Notes under the pieces: model-generated
Databases searched by the model: none
What the model was told of the DNA's origin: nothing
What the model saw: the letters and a program-made list of their open reading frames with translations, nothing else
Part shown: one piece after another, positions 1 to 6,687 of the stretch
How the letters are laid out: every line of letters begins with the position of its first letter
How positions within the stretch are numbered: the stretch's first letter is position 1
Program-made: the position numbers and the translations under genes
NCBI GenBank assembly: GCA_910589275.1
Contig: CAJUTH010000067.1
Location: 1-11,162, forward strand
Direction: 5' to 3'
DNA length: 11,162 nt
Source: an uncultured Dorea sp.
Lineage (GTDB): Bacteria; Bacillota; Clostridia; Lachnospirales; Lachnospiraceae

Positions 1-192
1 GGCTGCCTGACGGAAACAGGGTGTCTTACTACGAAAAGCATACGAGGGCGCTTTTAGCGGAAGTGAAATCCACCGCCTAAGAAGACTTGGATGCGCAGGC
101 ATTCCTGCGCATTCTAGTCGAAGTTGGCGGTTAGTTCACTGGAGTGTTGCCCGGTTTTGCGTAGTAAGACACCCTGTTTCCGTCAGGCAGCC
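1..192 (+). repeat. Long palindromic structured element E1 (same family as E2 and E3)
   Basis: Bases 1-33 and 160-192 are perfect 33-bp reverse complements. Inside them an imperfect helix continues: 35-39 with 154-158, then GGGC 46-49 with GCCC 149-152. Next comes an internal loop with a left box, GCGCTTTTA (48-56) plus GGAAGTGAAAT (59-69), and a right box, TTAGTTCACTGGAGTGTTGC (131-150). Beyond the loop lie helix ACCGCC/GGCGGT (72-77 with 126-131) and an apical hairpin, 91-99 with 104-112, closed by a 4-nt loop. The two boxes recur in E2 and E3, while the arms of E1 are unrelated to theirs. The window starts at the left arm, so the element may extend further left. No ORF is supported here. 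It could be a non-autonomous mobile element or a structured RNA; the name is descriptive. Confidence 0.85.
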
Positions 193-444
193 CCCCCAAC
201 CGCACAGGTGAAATAATTTTCAAACATACGAAGCCGGAGGGAAGATTCGTTTCTGTCTGATTGTTTCGGTTTTGATGATATTTCTTTGGAAAAAGAAACA
301 GAATTGATAAAATCTCCTTTTAAAATAATTGTATAGAATACTTGCATGCCAGAACAAATCTCATTCGCGAAGCGGATTTTAAATGGATTTGCGAAGGCCG
401 CTGTGAACGGAGTGAACAGCAACTGTGGGAAGGAGAAAGGATAC
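193..444 (+). promoter_or_regulatory. Leader region of the ABC transporter operon
   Basis: This 252-bp stretch holds no supported gene. It begins next to a run of seven C (191-197). An AT-rich block carries a possible sigma-A -10, TATAGAAT (332-339). The nearest -35-like TTGATA (304-309) is 22 bp upstream, which is too far, so the promoter call is weak. Bases 366-400 contain two imperfect copies of a TTYGCGAAG motif (TTCGCGAAG and TTTGCGAAG). The small hairpin at 400-420 follows. An ATG at 346 opens the same frame as the ATPase, but those extra 33 codons match nothing expected at the start of an ABC ATPase and are read as leader. Confidence 0.4.
400..420 (+). other. Small hairpin GCTGT/ACAGC in the leader
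   Basis: GCTGT (400-404) is complementary to ACAGC (416-420) around an 11-nt loop containing GAACGGAGTGA. It resembles the hairpin at 5921-5951 in its core, CTGTGA followed by GAACAG or GAACGG. It lies 24 nt upstream of the ATPase start and has no T-tract, so it is not a terminator. Confidence 0.4.
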
Positions 445-1116
445 ATGAATATTTTACAGACGAAAGACCTTACCAAATATTACGGAACCGAGCCGCTGGT
501 GGTGAAGGCAGTCGATGGAATTACGCTGGGGATTGAGCAGGGCAGCTTTACCGCGGTGGTAGGGACGTCCGGATCAGGGAAGAGTACGCTGCTTCATATG
601 CTGGGAGGCCTTGATACGCCTACCGGCGGAAGCATTGTGGTGGATGGACAGGAACTCTCCGGAATGGGAAGGAACGAGTTGACGATTTTCCGCAGGAGGA
701 AGATTGGATTTGTGTTCCAGAATTATAATTTGATTCCGAATCTGACTATTTATGATAACATTGTGCTTCCGGTGGAGTTAGACGGACGGAGTGCGGATGC
801 GCAGTATCTGGAGGATATCGTGAAGGCTCTGGGGCTGGAGGGGCTGCTTGGAAGAAAGCCGGGAAAGCTCTCCGGAGGGCAGCAGCAGAGGGCGGCCATC
901 GCAAGGGCGCTTGTCAGCAAACCTGCGATCATATTGGCCGACGAGCCTACCGGCAATCTTGACAGCCGTACCAGCCAGGAGGTGATGGGGCTGCTCTGCG
1001 CCACCGGAAAGAAATTTCACCAGACGATCGTGATGATCACGCACAATGACGAGATCGCCCAGATTGCAGACCGGACGGTCCGCATTGAGGACGGGCGGAT
1101 CGTGGAAGGCAGGTGA
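445..1116 (+). CDS. ABC transporter ATP-binding protein (MacB/LolD-like export family)
   Basis: This is the cytoplasmic ATPase that powers the permease encoded immediately downstream. The 223-aa protein is the usual length for the MacB/LolD/BceA class. Visible motifs are Walker A GTSGSGKST (40-48), Q-loop FVFQ (89-92), signature LSGGQ (142-146), Walker B IILADE (162-167) with the class-typical PTGNLD after it, and H-loop His200. ATG 445 was chosen because GGGAAGGAGAAAGG lies just upstream and the family's opening strand (ILQTKDLTKYYG) begins there. An in-frame ATG at 346 would add 33 unmatched residues. The stop overlaps the GTG/ATG start region of the permease, so the two are co-translated. 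The substrate cannot be read from sequence. BceA-type peptide-resistance exporters are close relatives, but no BceRS two-component genes are seen beside it. Confidence 0.95.
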   Translation: MNILQTKDLTKYYGTEPLVVKAVDGITLGIEQGSFTAVVGTSGSGKSTLLHMLGGLDTPTGGSIVVDGQELSGMGRNELTIFRRRKIGFVFQNYNLIPNLTIYDNIVLPVELDGRSADAQYLEDIVKALGLEGLLGRKPGKLSGGQQQRAAIARALVSKPAIILADEPTGNLDSRTSQEVMGLLCATGKKFHQTIVMITHNDEIAQIADRTVRIEDGRIVEGR

Positions 1117-1121
1117 ACCCC

Positions 1122-3554
1122 ATGAAGCTGGAGGCAAATAATAACGGAGGGATCATTTACCGTATTGCGAAGAGTAATCTGGAGGGGAAGAGGCTGTATA
1201 CATTTTTTTCGATGGTGACCATTGCCCTTTCCCTGACATTTATTATGGCTGTTACTTTGTTTTTGCAGGAAACCGAGACGAGTAAAGAGCGGATCTTGGG
1301 GCGCATGCAGCATGTGATGTTTCTGGATATGCCGGAACAGGGATTTGCGGAGCTCTCACAGGATGCAAGGGTGGAGCTTGCGCTGCCTTATAAAGGATTC
1401 GGGGATGAATATGAGCAGGACGGGGTAAAATACAGCTTTACCTACCAGAAGAGCCGGACGGAGGGGATACAGACCTACGTTCTGGCAGAGGGAAAAGAAC
1501 CGGAGCAGTATCACGAGATCGCGGTGGACCGGGAATTTATGGAGCGTCTGGGGCGGGAATGCAGGATTGGGGAGGAATTGTCCCTAAACACAAGGGAAGG
1601 GATGGAGGATTTTGTGATCTGCGGACTTACCGACAGGCGGCAGGAGAGGTCCGTGTATCCGATCTACGTGTCCAGAGCGTATGCGGATAAAAGCCGGTCT
1701 ATGGGAAATCGTCCGTATACGGCTCTTATCCGGATCGCGGGCGCTTCCGAAATGGAGTTTTCTGTTTTTGAGACGGCAGTTTATGATCTGGCCGCGGATT
1801 ATGGAGTGAAACGAGCGGATGTCAATATTAACAGCCGGTTTGAAGAGTCGCTTAGGGAGGACAATCCTATTTTTCAGGCAATGCTTCTGGTATCGGCTTT
1901 TATTCTGGCGGCTGCAGGAATCGTGATCTATACCATCTTTTACCTGTCTGTCACCTCGCGCACCCGGCAGATCGGGCAGCTTCTGACGATCGGTATGACG
2001 GAGAGGCAGATCCGGAAGATGGTGCGAAGGGAAGGCTTCTGGCTGTGCGCGGTCTCAGTCCCGGCGGCTCTGCTTCTTGGCGGCGGGATCGCATATGTTT
2101 TGGAGCCGGAAGGCTGGAGCTTTGTAAATTATCTGCTTACGGCGGCGGCAGCCGGGATATTTGGATTTGTCATGGTACAGATCTCAGTCAGCAGGCCGGC
2201 GGTTCTTGCCTCAAGGGTTTCACCGATCGAAGCGTCGAAGGTTTCCTGTGAGGAAGGATGCGAAGACAGGGGCGAAAGAAGCGGGAGAAAAAATAAAAAG
2301 GCAAAAAAGAAGCGGGAACAGGAGAAAGAGAAAGGGCATAGAAGGCTGACGCCCTTTGTGCTGGCACAGATCGGGCAGGGAAGGGGCAGAAAGAAGCGGA
2401 GGCTTATGACCCTGTCGGTTTCTTTTGGAGGAATTGTATTTATGATCGCAGCGACCTATCTGTATGCGTGGGACGAGGAAGCATTTTCAAGAACCGGCAT
2501 ATTTGCCAATGCAGAGTATGTGGTATCCTATCGGTACAACGCCCACGATCCGCTTCCTTACGGCCCAACACAGATGCAGCTTACCGGACATCTTGGCGGG
2601 GAACTGGAAGAAAGGATCAGGGAACTTGCCCATGTGAAGTCTGTGAAAACAGAGCGGGCGGTATTTGGGAATGTGGAGTATCAGGGCGCTTCATGGCAGC
2701 AAGGCTTTTACCGTCTGACGGAGGAATCAGAGGATTTTTATGAAATGGAAGCAGAAGGGAATACGGATTATGAATACCTGTGTGAGACGGACGGCGTTCT
2801 GATTACCGGTGCGGATTTTTTGTCTCAGCTTATTGGAGTAACTTTTCAGGCCGGGGATTCGATTACCCTGCGCTGGTTTGACGGAGAGGAGCATGAGACG
2901 AAGCTTCCGATTGCCGGGGTTGTTTCCAAAATGAACTCTTTGGAGGGAGGATATGAGTTCGCTATGACGGACCGAACCATGGAAAAGCTGTGGAGAAATA
3001 TGAATACGGCCGTCTCCTTCTATATATCAGCGGAGGATTATGCGGAATACGGCGGCCAGACCGAGGAGGAACTTCTCTCTGTGCTTGAGCCGTATCAAGA
3101 TCTCTCGCTTGCGACGCTGCGGGAACAGATGATGGACGACTCGGCAAATATCCGGAAGATTAAACTACAGATTTATGGAATTTCAGCCTTTGTAATCTTA
3201 TTTAGCGTACTGAACCTGATTAATATGATGATAGGAAATATTGCCGCCAGGAAGCGAGAGCTTTCGATGCTGGAAGCTGTCGGAATGGAGGTAAAACAGA
3301 TCAGGAACATGCTGTTTTGCGAGAATATCCTGTTCCTGCTTCCGGCAATGGCGGTTACGCTGGCGGTGGGGAGCTTTGCAGGGTATGGGACGGTTTCTGT
3401 CTTTCAGAAGATCATCCATACGGATTATATGGAGTATCGGTTCCCGGTGGTTCCAAGCCTTCTGTTTGCCGCAGGGCTGCTGCTGATTCCGCTGCTGATC
3501 TCCGAGCTTAGTCTAAAGGGGATTGATCCGGGCAGTTATAATCAGGATGTGTAG
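1122..3554 (+). CDS. ABC transporter permease with two FtsX-like domains
   Basis: This is an inner-membrane permease of about 810 aa and the partner of the preceding ATPase. Hydrophobic segments fall at roughly 28-48, 252-275, 306-327, 336-357, 428-447, 683-706, 735-757 and 778-796. This is the 1+3 plus 1+3 pattern of a duplicated FtsX/MacB-type core with two large extracytoplasmic domains (about 50-250 and 450-680). A very basic linker (about 375-408, rich in K, R and E) sits on the cytoplasmic side between the halves. ATG 1122 is preferred because AGGTGA (1111-1116) lies 5 nt upstream; a GTG at 1113 would add three residues and overlap the ATPase stop. Export of a lipid, peptide or antimicrobial is plausible from the family. 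The cargo is unknown. Confidence 0.92.
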   Translation: MKLEANNNGGIIYRIAKSNLEGKRLYTFFSMVTIALSLTFIMAVTLFLQETETSKERILGRMQHVMFLDMPEQGFAELSQDARVELALPYKGFGDEYEQDGVKYSFTYQKSRTEGIQTYVLAEGKEPEQYHEIAVDREFMERLGRECRIGEELSLNTREGMEDFVICGLTDRRQERSVYPIYVSRAYADKSRSMGNRPYTALIRIAGASEMEFSVFETAVYDLAADYGVKRADVNINSRFEESLREDNPIFQAMLLVSAFILAAAGIVIYTIFYLSVTSRTRQIGQLLTIGMTERQIRKMVRREGFWLCAVSVPAALLLGGGIAYVLEPEGWSFVNYLLTAAAAGIFGFVMVQISVSRPAVLASRVSPIEASKVSCEEGCEDRGERSGRKNKKAKKKREQEKEKGHRRLTPFVLAQIGQGRGRKKRRLMTLSVSFGGIVFMIAATYLYAWDEEAFSRTGIFANAEYVVSYRYNAHDPLPYGPTQMQLTGHLGGELEERIRELAHVKSVKTERAVFGNVEYQGASWQQGFYRLTEESEDFYEMEAEGNTDYEYLCETDGVLITGADFLSQLIGVTFQAGDSITLRWFDGEEHETKLPIAGVVSKMNSLEGGYEFAMTDRTMEKLWRNMNTAVSFYISAEDYAEYGGQTEEELLSVLEPYQDLSLATLREQMMDDSANIRKIKLQIYGISAFVILFSVLNLINMMIGNIAARKRELSMLEAVGMEVKQIRNMLFCENILFLLPAMAVTLAVGSFAGYGTVSVFQKIIHTDYMEYRFPVVPSLLFAAGLLLIPLLISELSLKGIDPGSYNQDV

Positions 3555-3576
3555 CCAGAATCCCTTTTGGATGTGG

Positions 3577-3605
3577 TTTACTGAAAACTTTGATTGTGGT
3601 ATACT
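3577..3605 (+). promoter_or_regulatory. Sigma-A promoter for the GNAT gene, extended -10
   Basis: TTTACT (3577-3582), 17 bp, then TATACT (3600-3605) with TGG immediately before it (3597-3599), forming an extended -10. It sits 34 nt before the chosen start codon. No intrinsic terminator is visible between the permease stop and this promoter, so read-through from the ABC operon is possible. Confidence 0.6.
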
Positions 3606-3638
3606 TCCCATAGATTCATGTCGAGGAGGGATGGGAGC

Positions 3639-4451
3639 ATGGTAACGGAACTGAAGACACCAAAAGAGGCGGCGGCATTGTTCGAGGGCTGGCAGGAGAC
3701 GATGATCTGGTCCTGCCTGCAGGGCGTGATGGGAAAGATTTATGGGGATTCCCCGGAAAATCCGTCGTCTGCGGCGGCAGTACTGGGGGATTTTCATTTC
3801 TTTGCGGGGAGGCCGGAGAGGGAGATCATTCTATATGAGACGGAGTATTTCAGCAAAGATTTCCGGATTCTGGTTCCGGCGGATGAGGACTGGGCGGAGC
3901 TGATAGAGTCCTGCTTTGGAGACCAGACGAAGAAGGCGCTCCGCTATGCGGTAAAAAAGGAACCGGATGTATTTGACAGAAGAAAGCTCCGTGGGATGGC
4001 GGAGGGACTGCCTGAGGGATACACCCTGCACATGATTGACGAGACGCTGTTTTTGCGGCTGTGGGAAATGGACTGGTGCAGGGACTGGGTGGCGCAGTAT
4101 GCGGATTACGCCGCTTTCCAGAAATACGGTCTGGGAGTTGTGATGTTAAAAGAAGGGGAACCGGTATCCGGGGCATCCTCTTACTCAGGCTATATCGGGG
4201 GCATTGAGGTTGAGATCGATACAAGAGAAGACTTCCGGAGAAGAGGATTTGCGGCTATATGCGGGGCGAGTTTGATTTTGGAATGCTTGGAACGGGGCTT
4301 ATATCCAAGCTGGGACGCTCAGAACAGACAGTCTGCGGCGCTGGCCGAAAAGCTGGGGTATCATATTGACCATGCATATACCGTTTACGAATGGAAGAGA
4401 GGAACCGGGAGGATTTTGCCGGCAGATATGGGAACGGCTCTGTCTATGTAA
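3639..4451 (+). CDS. GNAT-family N-acetyltransferase (ZmaR-like)
   Basis: This is a predicted cytoplasmic acetyl-CoA-dependent N-acyltransferase of 270 aa. The C-terminal half carries the GNAT signature. A beta strand, GGIEVEIDTREDF (187-199), runs into the pyrophosphate-binding loop RRRGFA (200-205) and the following helix. Then comes the WDAQNRQSAALAEKLGY segment (225-241), typical of the ZmaR-like GNAT group (PF12746), where the Asn and the LAEKLG helix complete the fold. The N-terminal half (1-125) is the less conserved substrate domain of that group. ATG 3639 was chosen because GAGGAGGG (3623-3630) lies 8 nt upstream; an in-frame ATG at 3594 lies inside the promoter. The family includes zwittermicin A resistance, but the substrate here is not predictable and a resistance role is only inference. 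Confidence 0.85.
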   Translation: MVTELKTPKEAAALFEGWQETMIWSCLQGVMGKIYGDSPENPSSAAAVLGDFHFFAGRPEREIILYETEYFSKDFRILVPADEDWAELIESCFGDQTKKALRYAVKKEPDVFDRRKLRGMAEGLPEGYTLHMIDETLFLRLWEMDWCRDWVAQYADYAAFQKYGLGVVMLKEGEPVSGASSYSGYIGGIEVEIDTREDFRRRGFAAICGASLILECLERGLYPSWDAQNRQSAALAEKLGYHIDHAYTVYEWKRGTGRILPADMGTALSM

Positions 4452-4483
4452 AAGAAACGTGCAAAATTGTACAGGAAAACTGG

Positions 4484-4512
4484 TGGAGATTCTGCCGGTT
4501 TCGGATTATACT
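4484..4512 (+). promoter_or_regulatory. Candidate sigma-A promoter for the XRE-DUF3784 pair
   Basis: TGGAGA (4484-4489), 17 bp, then TATACT (4507-4512). The -10 has five of six consensus bases and the -35 four of six. It ends 31 nt before the XRE start, leaving room for the GGGAGG ribosome binding site (4529-4534). Confidence 0.45.
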
Positions 4513-4543
4513 GATTCTATCAAAGACAGGGAGGATAGAAGAG

Positions 4544-5008
4544 ATGAGGTTAGGAAATCATTTATTTCATGCGCGGAAAAAATGCGGGCTTTCTCAGGAG
4601 GAGGTGGCTGCAAAGCTTGGTGTCAGCAGGCAGACAATTTCAAAATGGGAGACGGATGAGACGCTTCCCGATATACGCCAGTCAAAACAGATGGCGCTTT
4701 TGTACCATGTATCTCTGGACGAGCTGATTGAATTTGATATAGAAGTGAAGGAAATTGAGGAGATGATAGAGAGAACCAGCGAGGAAGTGCAGGAAAAGAT
4801 TGACTGGACAAGCGCGTGGGGAAAGAAATACCCGGTTCTTATTACCTATCAGAATGAAGTGAATACTGCGAATTATGCCGTAAGGCTCATGCGGATGCTG
4901 GATGAATTGAAGGAGGAATACGGATATCAGGAGCTGGACGCCTTTTTGGTACTGAAAGATATACTGGCAAAGGTGTGGGAGAGCAGGAAGGGAGATGATA
5001 GGAAATGA
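4544..5008 (+). CDS. XRE-family helix-turn-helix transcriptional regulator
   Basis: This is a DNA-binding regulator of 154 aa. An N-terminal Cro/C1-type HTH occupies about residues 4-60. The helices are LSQEEVAAKLG (16-26) and the recognition helix SRQTISKWE (28-36), followed by the family's LPDI and the helix leading to LSLDEL-like VSLDELIEF. The C-terminal part is helical and charged, with no recognisable enzyme or sensor domain. ATG 4544 has GGGAGG 9 nt upstream, and the HTH starts straight away. The longer in-frame start at 4391 overlaps the GNAT gene and adds 51 residues that look non-native. The stop overlaps the next gene by 4 nt (ATGA), so translation is coupled. It probably regulates its own operon; no operator was identified. 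Confidence 0.9.
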   Translation: MRLGNHLFHARKKCGLSQEEVAAKLGVSRQTISKWETDETLPDIRQSKQMALLYHVSLDELIEFDIEVKEIEEMIERTSEEVQEKIDWTSAWGKKYPVLITYQNEVNTANYAVRLMRMLDELKEEYGYQELDAFLVLKDILAKVWESRKGDDRK

Positions 5009-5355
5009 AGAATCAGACGTTAGCGGATGTATCAACCGGGCCAGACTGGGTTCTGCCTGTTATCATTCTGATATTTGCGCTGCTGTCCATTCTGCTTTTG
5101 TCTGGAAAAGGAGGATGGCTCATTGCGGGTTATAATACTGCCCCCAAAGAGGAGAAGGAGAAATATAATGAAAAACGGCTGTGCAGGATTTGCGGCGCGG
5201 GAATGGCTGCTGTTACAGGGCTGATGGTTATCATGGAGGTGTTCGAGGACAGGCTTCCGGCATCTTCGGCGCACGCCTTTGGCGCGGCTGTCGTAGTAAT
5301 TTGTGTGATCATGGTTGTCCTTGGAAATACGGCGGGAAGAAATAAAAAGGGATGA
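5005..5355 (+). CDS. DUF3784-family small membrane protein
   Basis: This is a 116-aa protein with three hydrophobic segments: about 16-34, 62-78 and 89-106. The diagnostic stretch SGKGGWLIAGYNTAPKEEK (33-51), followed by YNEKRLCR, matches what I know of DUF3784 (PF12650), whose members are short Firmicute membrane proteins of unknown function. It is coupled to the XRE regulator by an ATGA overlap. Pairing of an HTH regulator with a small membrane protein is common in these genomes. Function is unknown; membrane location is the only firm inference. Confidence 0.85.
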   Translation: MKNQTLADVSTGPDWVLPVIILIFALLSILLLSGKGGWLIAGYNTAPKEEKEKYNEKRLCRICGAGMAAVTGLMVIMEVFEDRLPASSAHAFGAAVVVICVIMVVLGNTAGRNKKG

Positions 5356-5398
5356 ACAGATTTGCTTTTTACGACATAAGCTGTAACAAAAAGGATTT

Positions 5399-5420
5399 TG
5401 CGGCAGGAGTTTCTGCCGCA
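5399..5420 (+). other. GC-rich hairpin just upstream of the 5432 gene
   Basis: TGCGGCAG (5399-5406) and CTGCCGCA (5413-5420) form a perfect 8-bp stem around the 6-nt loop GAGTTT. It ends 11 nt before the ATG at 5432. No T-tract follows on the plus strand, so it is not a standard terminator. Its position lets it compete with ribosome access or protect the mRNA 5' end. Confidence 0.6.
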
Positions 5421-5431
5421 GCGGTGGATCT

Positions 5432-5902
5432 ATGAATTATTTAGATTTAGTTCCAGTTACAGGCGTTATTATGAATATTTCAGGAAATGACTGCTGTAAC
5501 CGGATGATTGAACTTCGTACGAATGACGGGACGGTAAATTTCTTTCTTACACCGGAGACGCTTGTAGTAAATGGCAGACTGCTTAGGCGCGGGATGCGGA
5601 TTGCAGCCTTCTATGACAGCACGCTTCCGGTGCCGCTTATTTTCCCACCTCAGTATAATGCTGTGCTGATTACGGTTCTTGGAAGGAATGAGGAGATTTC
5701 ACTGAACTATTTTGACAGCAATCTGGTGGCGGGGGATCAGTCTCTTCAGCTTAATGTGGGAAGAAATACGGTGGTGCGTACGTTAAACGGACAGACGTTT
5801 ACCTGCGGCCTTGGGGAAAGGACGCTGCTTGTCTATTATACGGCGACGACCAGAAGTATTCCTCCGCAGACAACGCCAGAGAAAATTGTAGTGATGTGTT
5901 AA
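5432..5902 (+). CDS. Hypothetical protein, beta-rich, soluble
   Basis: I do not recognise this 156-aa protein. It has no signal peptide, no membrane segment and no known catalytic motif. Alternating hydrophobic strands suggest a beta-barrel or OB-like fold. The N-terminal half (about 7-82: GVIMNISG, MIELRTNDG, VNFFLTPETLVVNG, GMRIAAFYD, PVPLIFPPQY, AVLITVL) resembles a nucleic-acid- or ligand-binding small barrel. A second beta region (about 88-156) has TLVVNG-like and NTVVRTLNGQ turns that hint at an internal duplication. The only close Shine-Dalgarno is a weak GGTGGA (5423-5428) very near the ATG, directly behind a strong hairpin. It is separated by 76 bp from DUF3784 and could be on the same transcript. 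Coding is supported by an open frame with neighbour-like codon use. Confidence 0.75.
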   Translation: MNYLDLVPVTGVIMNISGNDCCNRMIELRTNDGTVNFFLTPETLVVNGRLLRRGMRIAAFYDSTLPVPLIFPPQYNAVLITVLGRNEEISLNYFDSNLVAGDQSLQLNVGRNTVVRTLNGQTFTCGLGERTLLVYYTATTRSIPPQTTPEKIVVMC

Positions 5903-5920
5903 GGAAGTAGAGAGATTTTT

Positions 5921-5951
5921 GTAACTGTGAGGCCGAAGGCTGAACGGTTAC
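5921..5951 (+). other. Intergenic hairpin after the 5432 gene
   Basis: GTAACTGT (5921-5928) pairs with ACGGTTAC (5944-5951), with one G-T pair. A second small stem, GCC-GAA-GGC, sits inside. It is 19 nt past the stop and is followed by GAGATATTATTTG rather than a T-run, so any terminator activity would be weak. Its CTGTGA...GAACGG core recalls the hairpin at 400-420. Confidence 0.45.
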
Positions 5952-5961
5952 GAGATATTAT

Positions 5962-5989
5962 TTGAAGCTTAAAGAAAAAACGATATATG
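5962..5989 (+). promoter_or_regulatory. Weak candidate promoter for the AbiEi gene
   Basis: TTGAAG (5962-5967), 16 bp, then TATATG (5984-5989); each box matches four of six consensus bases. It would leave a leader of about 95 nt before the ATG at 6091. Other AT-rich positions in 5950-6060 could serve equally well. Confidence 0.3.
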
Positions 5990-6090
5990 TGTAAGGAAAA
6001 ATGTTAAATCCGCATTTTAATACCGGATAGAGGAAAAGAAAGCTTCTTTACAAGGTTTATGCGTTCAGACAGGAGAAGTACCGGGGGATT

Positions 6091-6687
6091 ATGCTAAGAG
6101 AAACGGTTATTAAGATTGAAAAACTATCGAGAAAATATAACGGATATATCAGTACGGAAGAACTGCTGGCGGAGGGGATTACAAACCGGCAGATCGGCGT
6201 GTTTGTTGAGATTGAGATGCTGGAGAGGGTATGTCACGGCCATTATTGGTTTCAGTGCTTTCCGGGTGCAAAGCCTGTGGATTATAAAGCAGTTGAGGTA
6301 TGCTTTTCCGATCCGGAGGCTGTGGTCTGCGCGGCCAGCGCCTGCTTTTATCTGGGATTGATTGATCAGGAACCGGAGAAATTGTCGATAGCCACCAAAC
6401 GGAGCGACCGGAGAAAAATTGGTATGAATTTTCCCATAGTACGGCATTATTATTCGGAGCGTACCTTTGGGGCGTATCAGGATATTGTAAAGACGGAATT
6501 TGGGAGTTACCGGATTTATGACGTTGAGAGAAGTGTGTGCGACTGTATCCGGTTTCGGAAAGAGATTGGGGAGGATCTCTTTGCCTATGTGCTGGAATGC
6601 TATCGGAAACGGGACGGGGCGGGAGAAAAACTGCTTCAGTATGCGAAAACGCTGCGGCTTTTGAATCTGGTAAAGCGGTATGTGTGA
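6091..6687 (+). CDS. AbiEi-type (type IV) antitoxin-domain protein, orphan
   Basis: This is a 198-aa protein of the AbiEi/transcriptional-regulator family. The N-terminal winged HTH covers about residues 4-55, with GYISTEELLAEGITNRQIG as its helix-turn-helix and a wing ending in HGHYWF. The rest follows the AbiEi pattern: CAASACFYLGL in the middle, then a region ending in IYDVERSVCDCIRFRKEIG and a C-terminal helical end. In AbiE systems this protein represses its operon and antagonises the nucleotidyltransferase toxin AbiEii, which is normally encoded directly downstream. Here no coding sequence follows for about 1 kb, so the toxin is absent and the gene may be a relic or a stand-alone regulator. 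A G-rich GGGGG (6083-6087) is close to the ATG and AGGAGA (6071-6076) is rather far, so translation initiation looks modest. Confidence 0.82.
   Translation: MLRETVIKIEKLSRKYNGYISTEELLAEGITNRQIGVFVEIEMLERVCHGHYWFQCFPGAKPVDYKAVEVCFSDPEAVVCAASACFYLGLIDQEPEKLSIATKRSDRRKIGMNFPIVRHYYSERTFGAYQDIVKTEFGSYRIYDVERSVCDCIRFRKEIGEDLFAYVLECYRKRDGAGEKLLQYAKTLRLLNLVKRYV

Noticed and set aside
1..192. E1 as an intrinsic terminator of an upstream gene
   Set aside because: The stem is far too long and multi-part, it ends in a C-run rather than a T-run, and its boxes recur in E2 and E3 away from gene ends.
346..444. N-terminal extension of the ABC ATPase from ATG 346
   Set aside because: The extra 33 residues do not resemble the family start, and a good ribosome binding site with ATG lies at 445.
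445..3554. Calling the ABC pair bceAB
   Set aside because: The permease has the 1+3 plus 1+3 layout with two external domains rather than the BceB 10-segment form with one large loop, and no BceRS genes are adjacent.
4391..4543. Longer start for the XRE regulator overlapping the GNAT gene
   Set aside because: The HTH domain starts right after ATG 4544, which has a well-placed GGGAGG. The extension is unlike any regulator.
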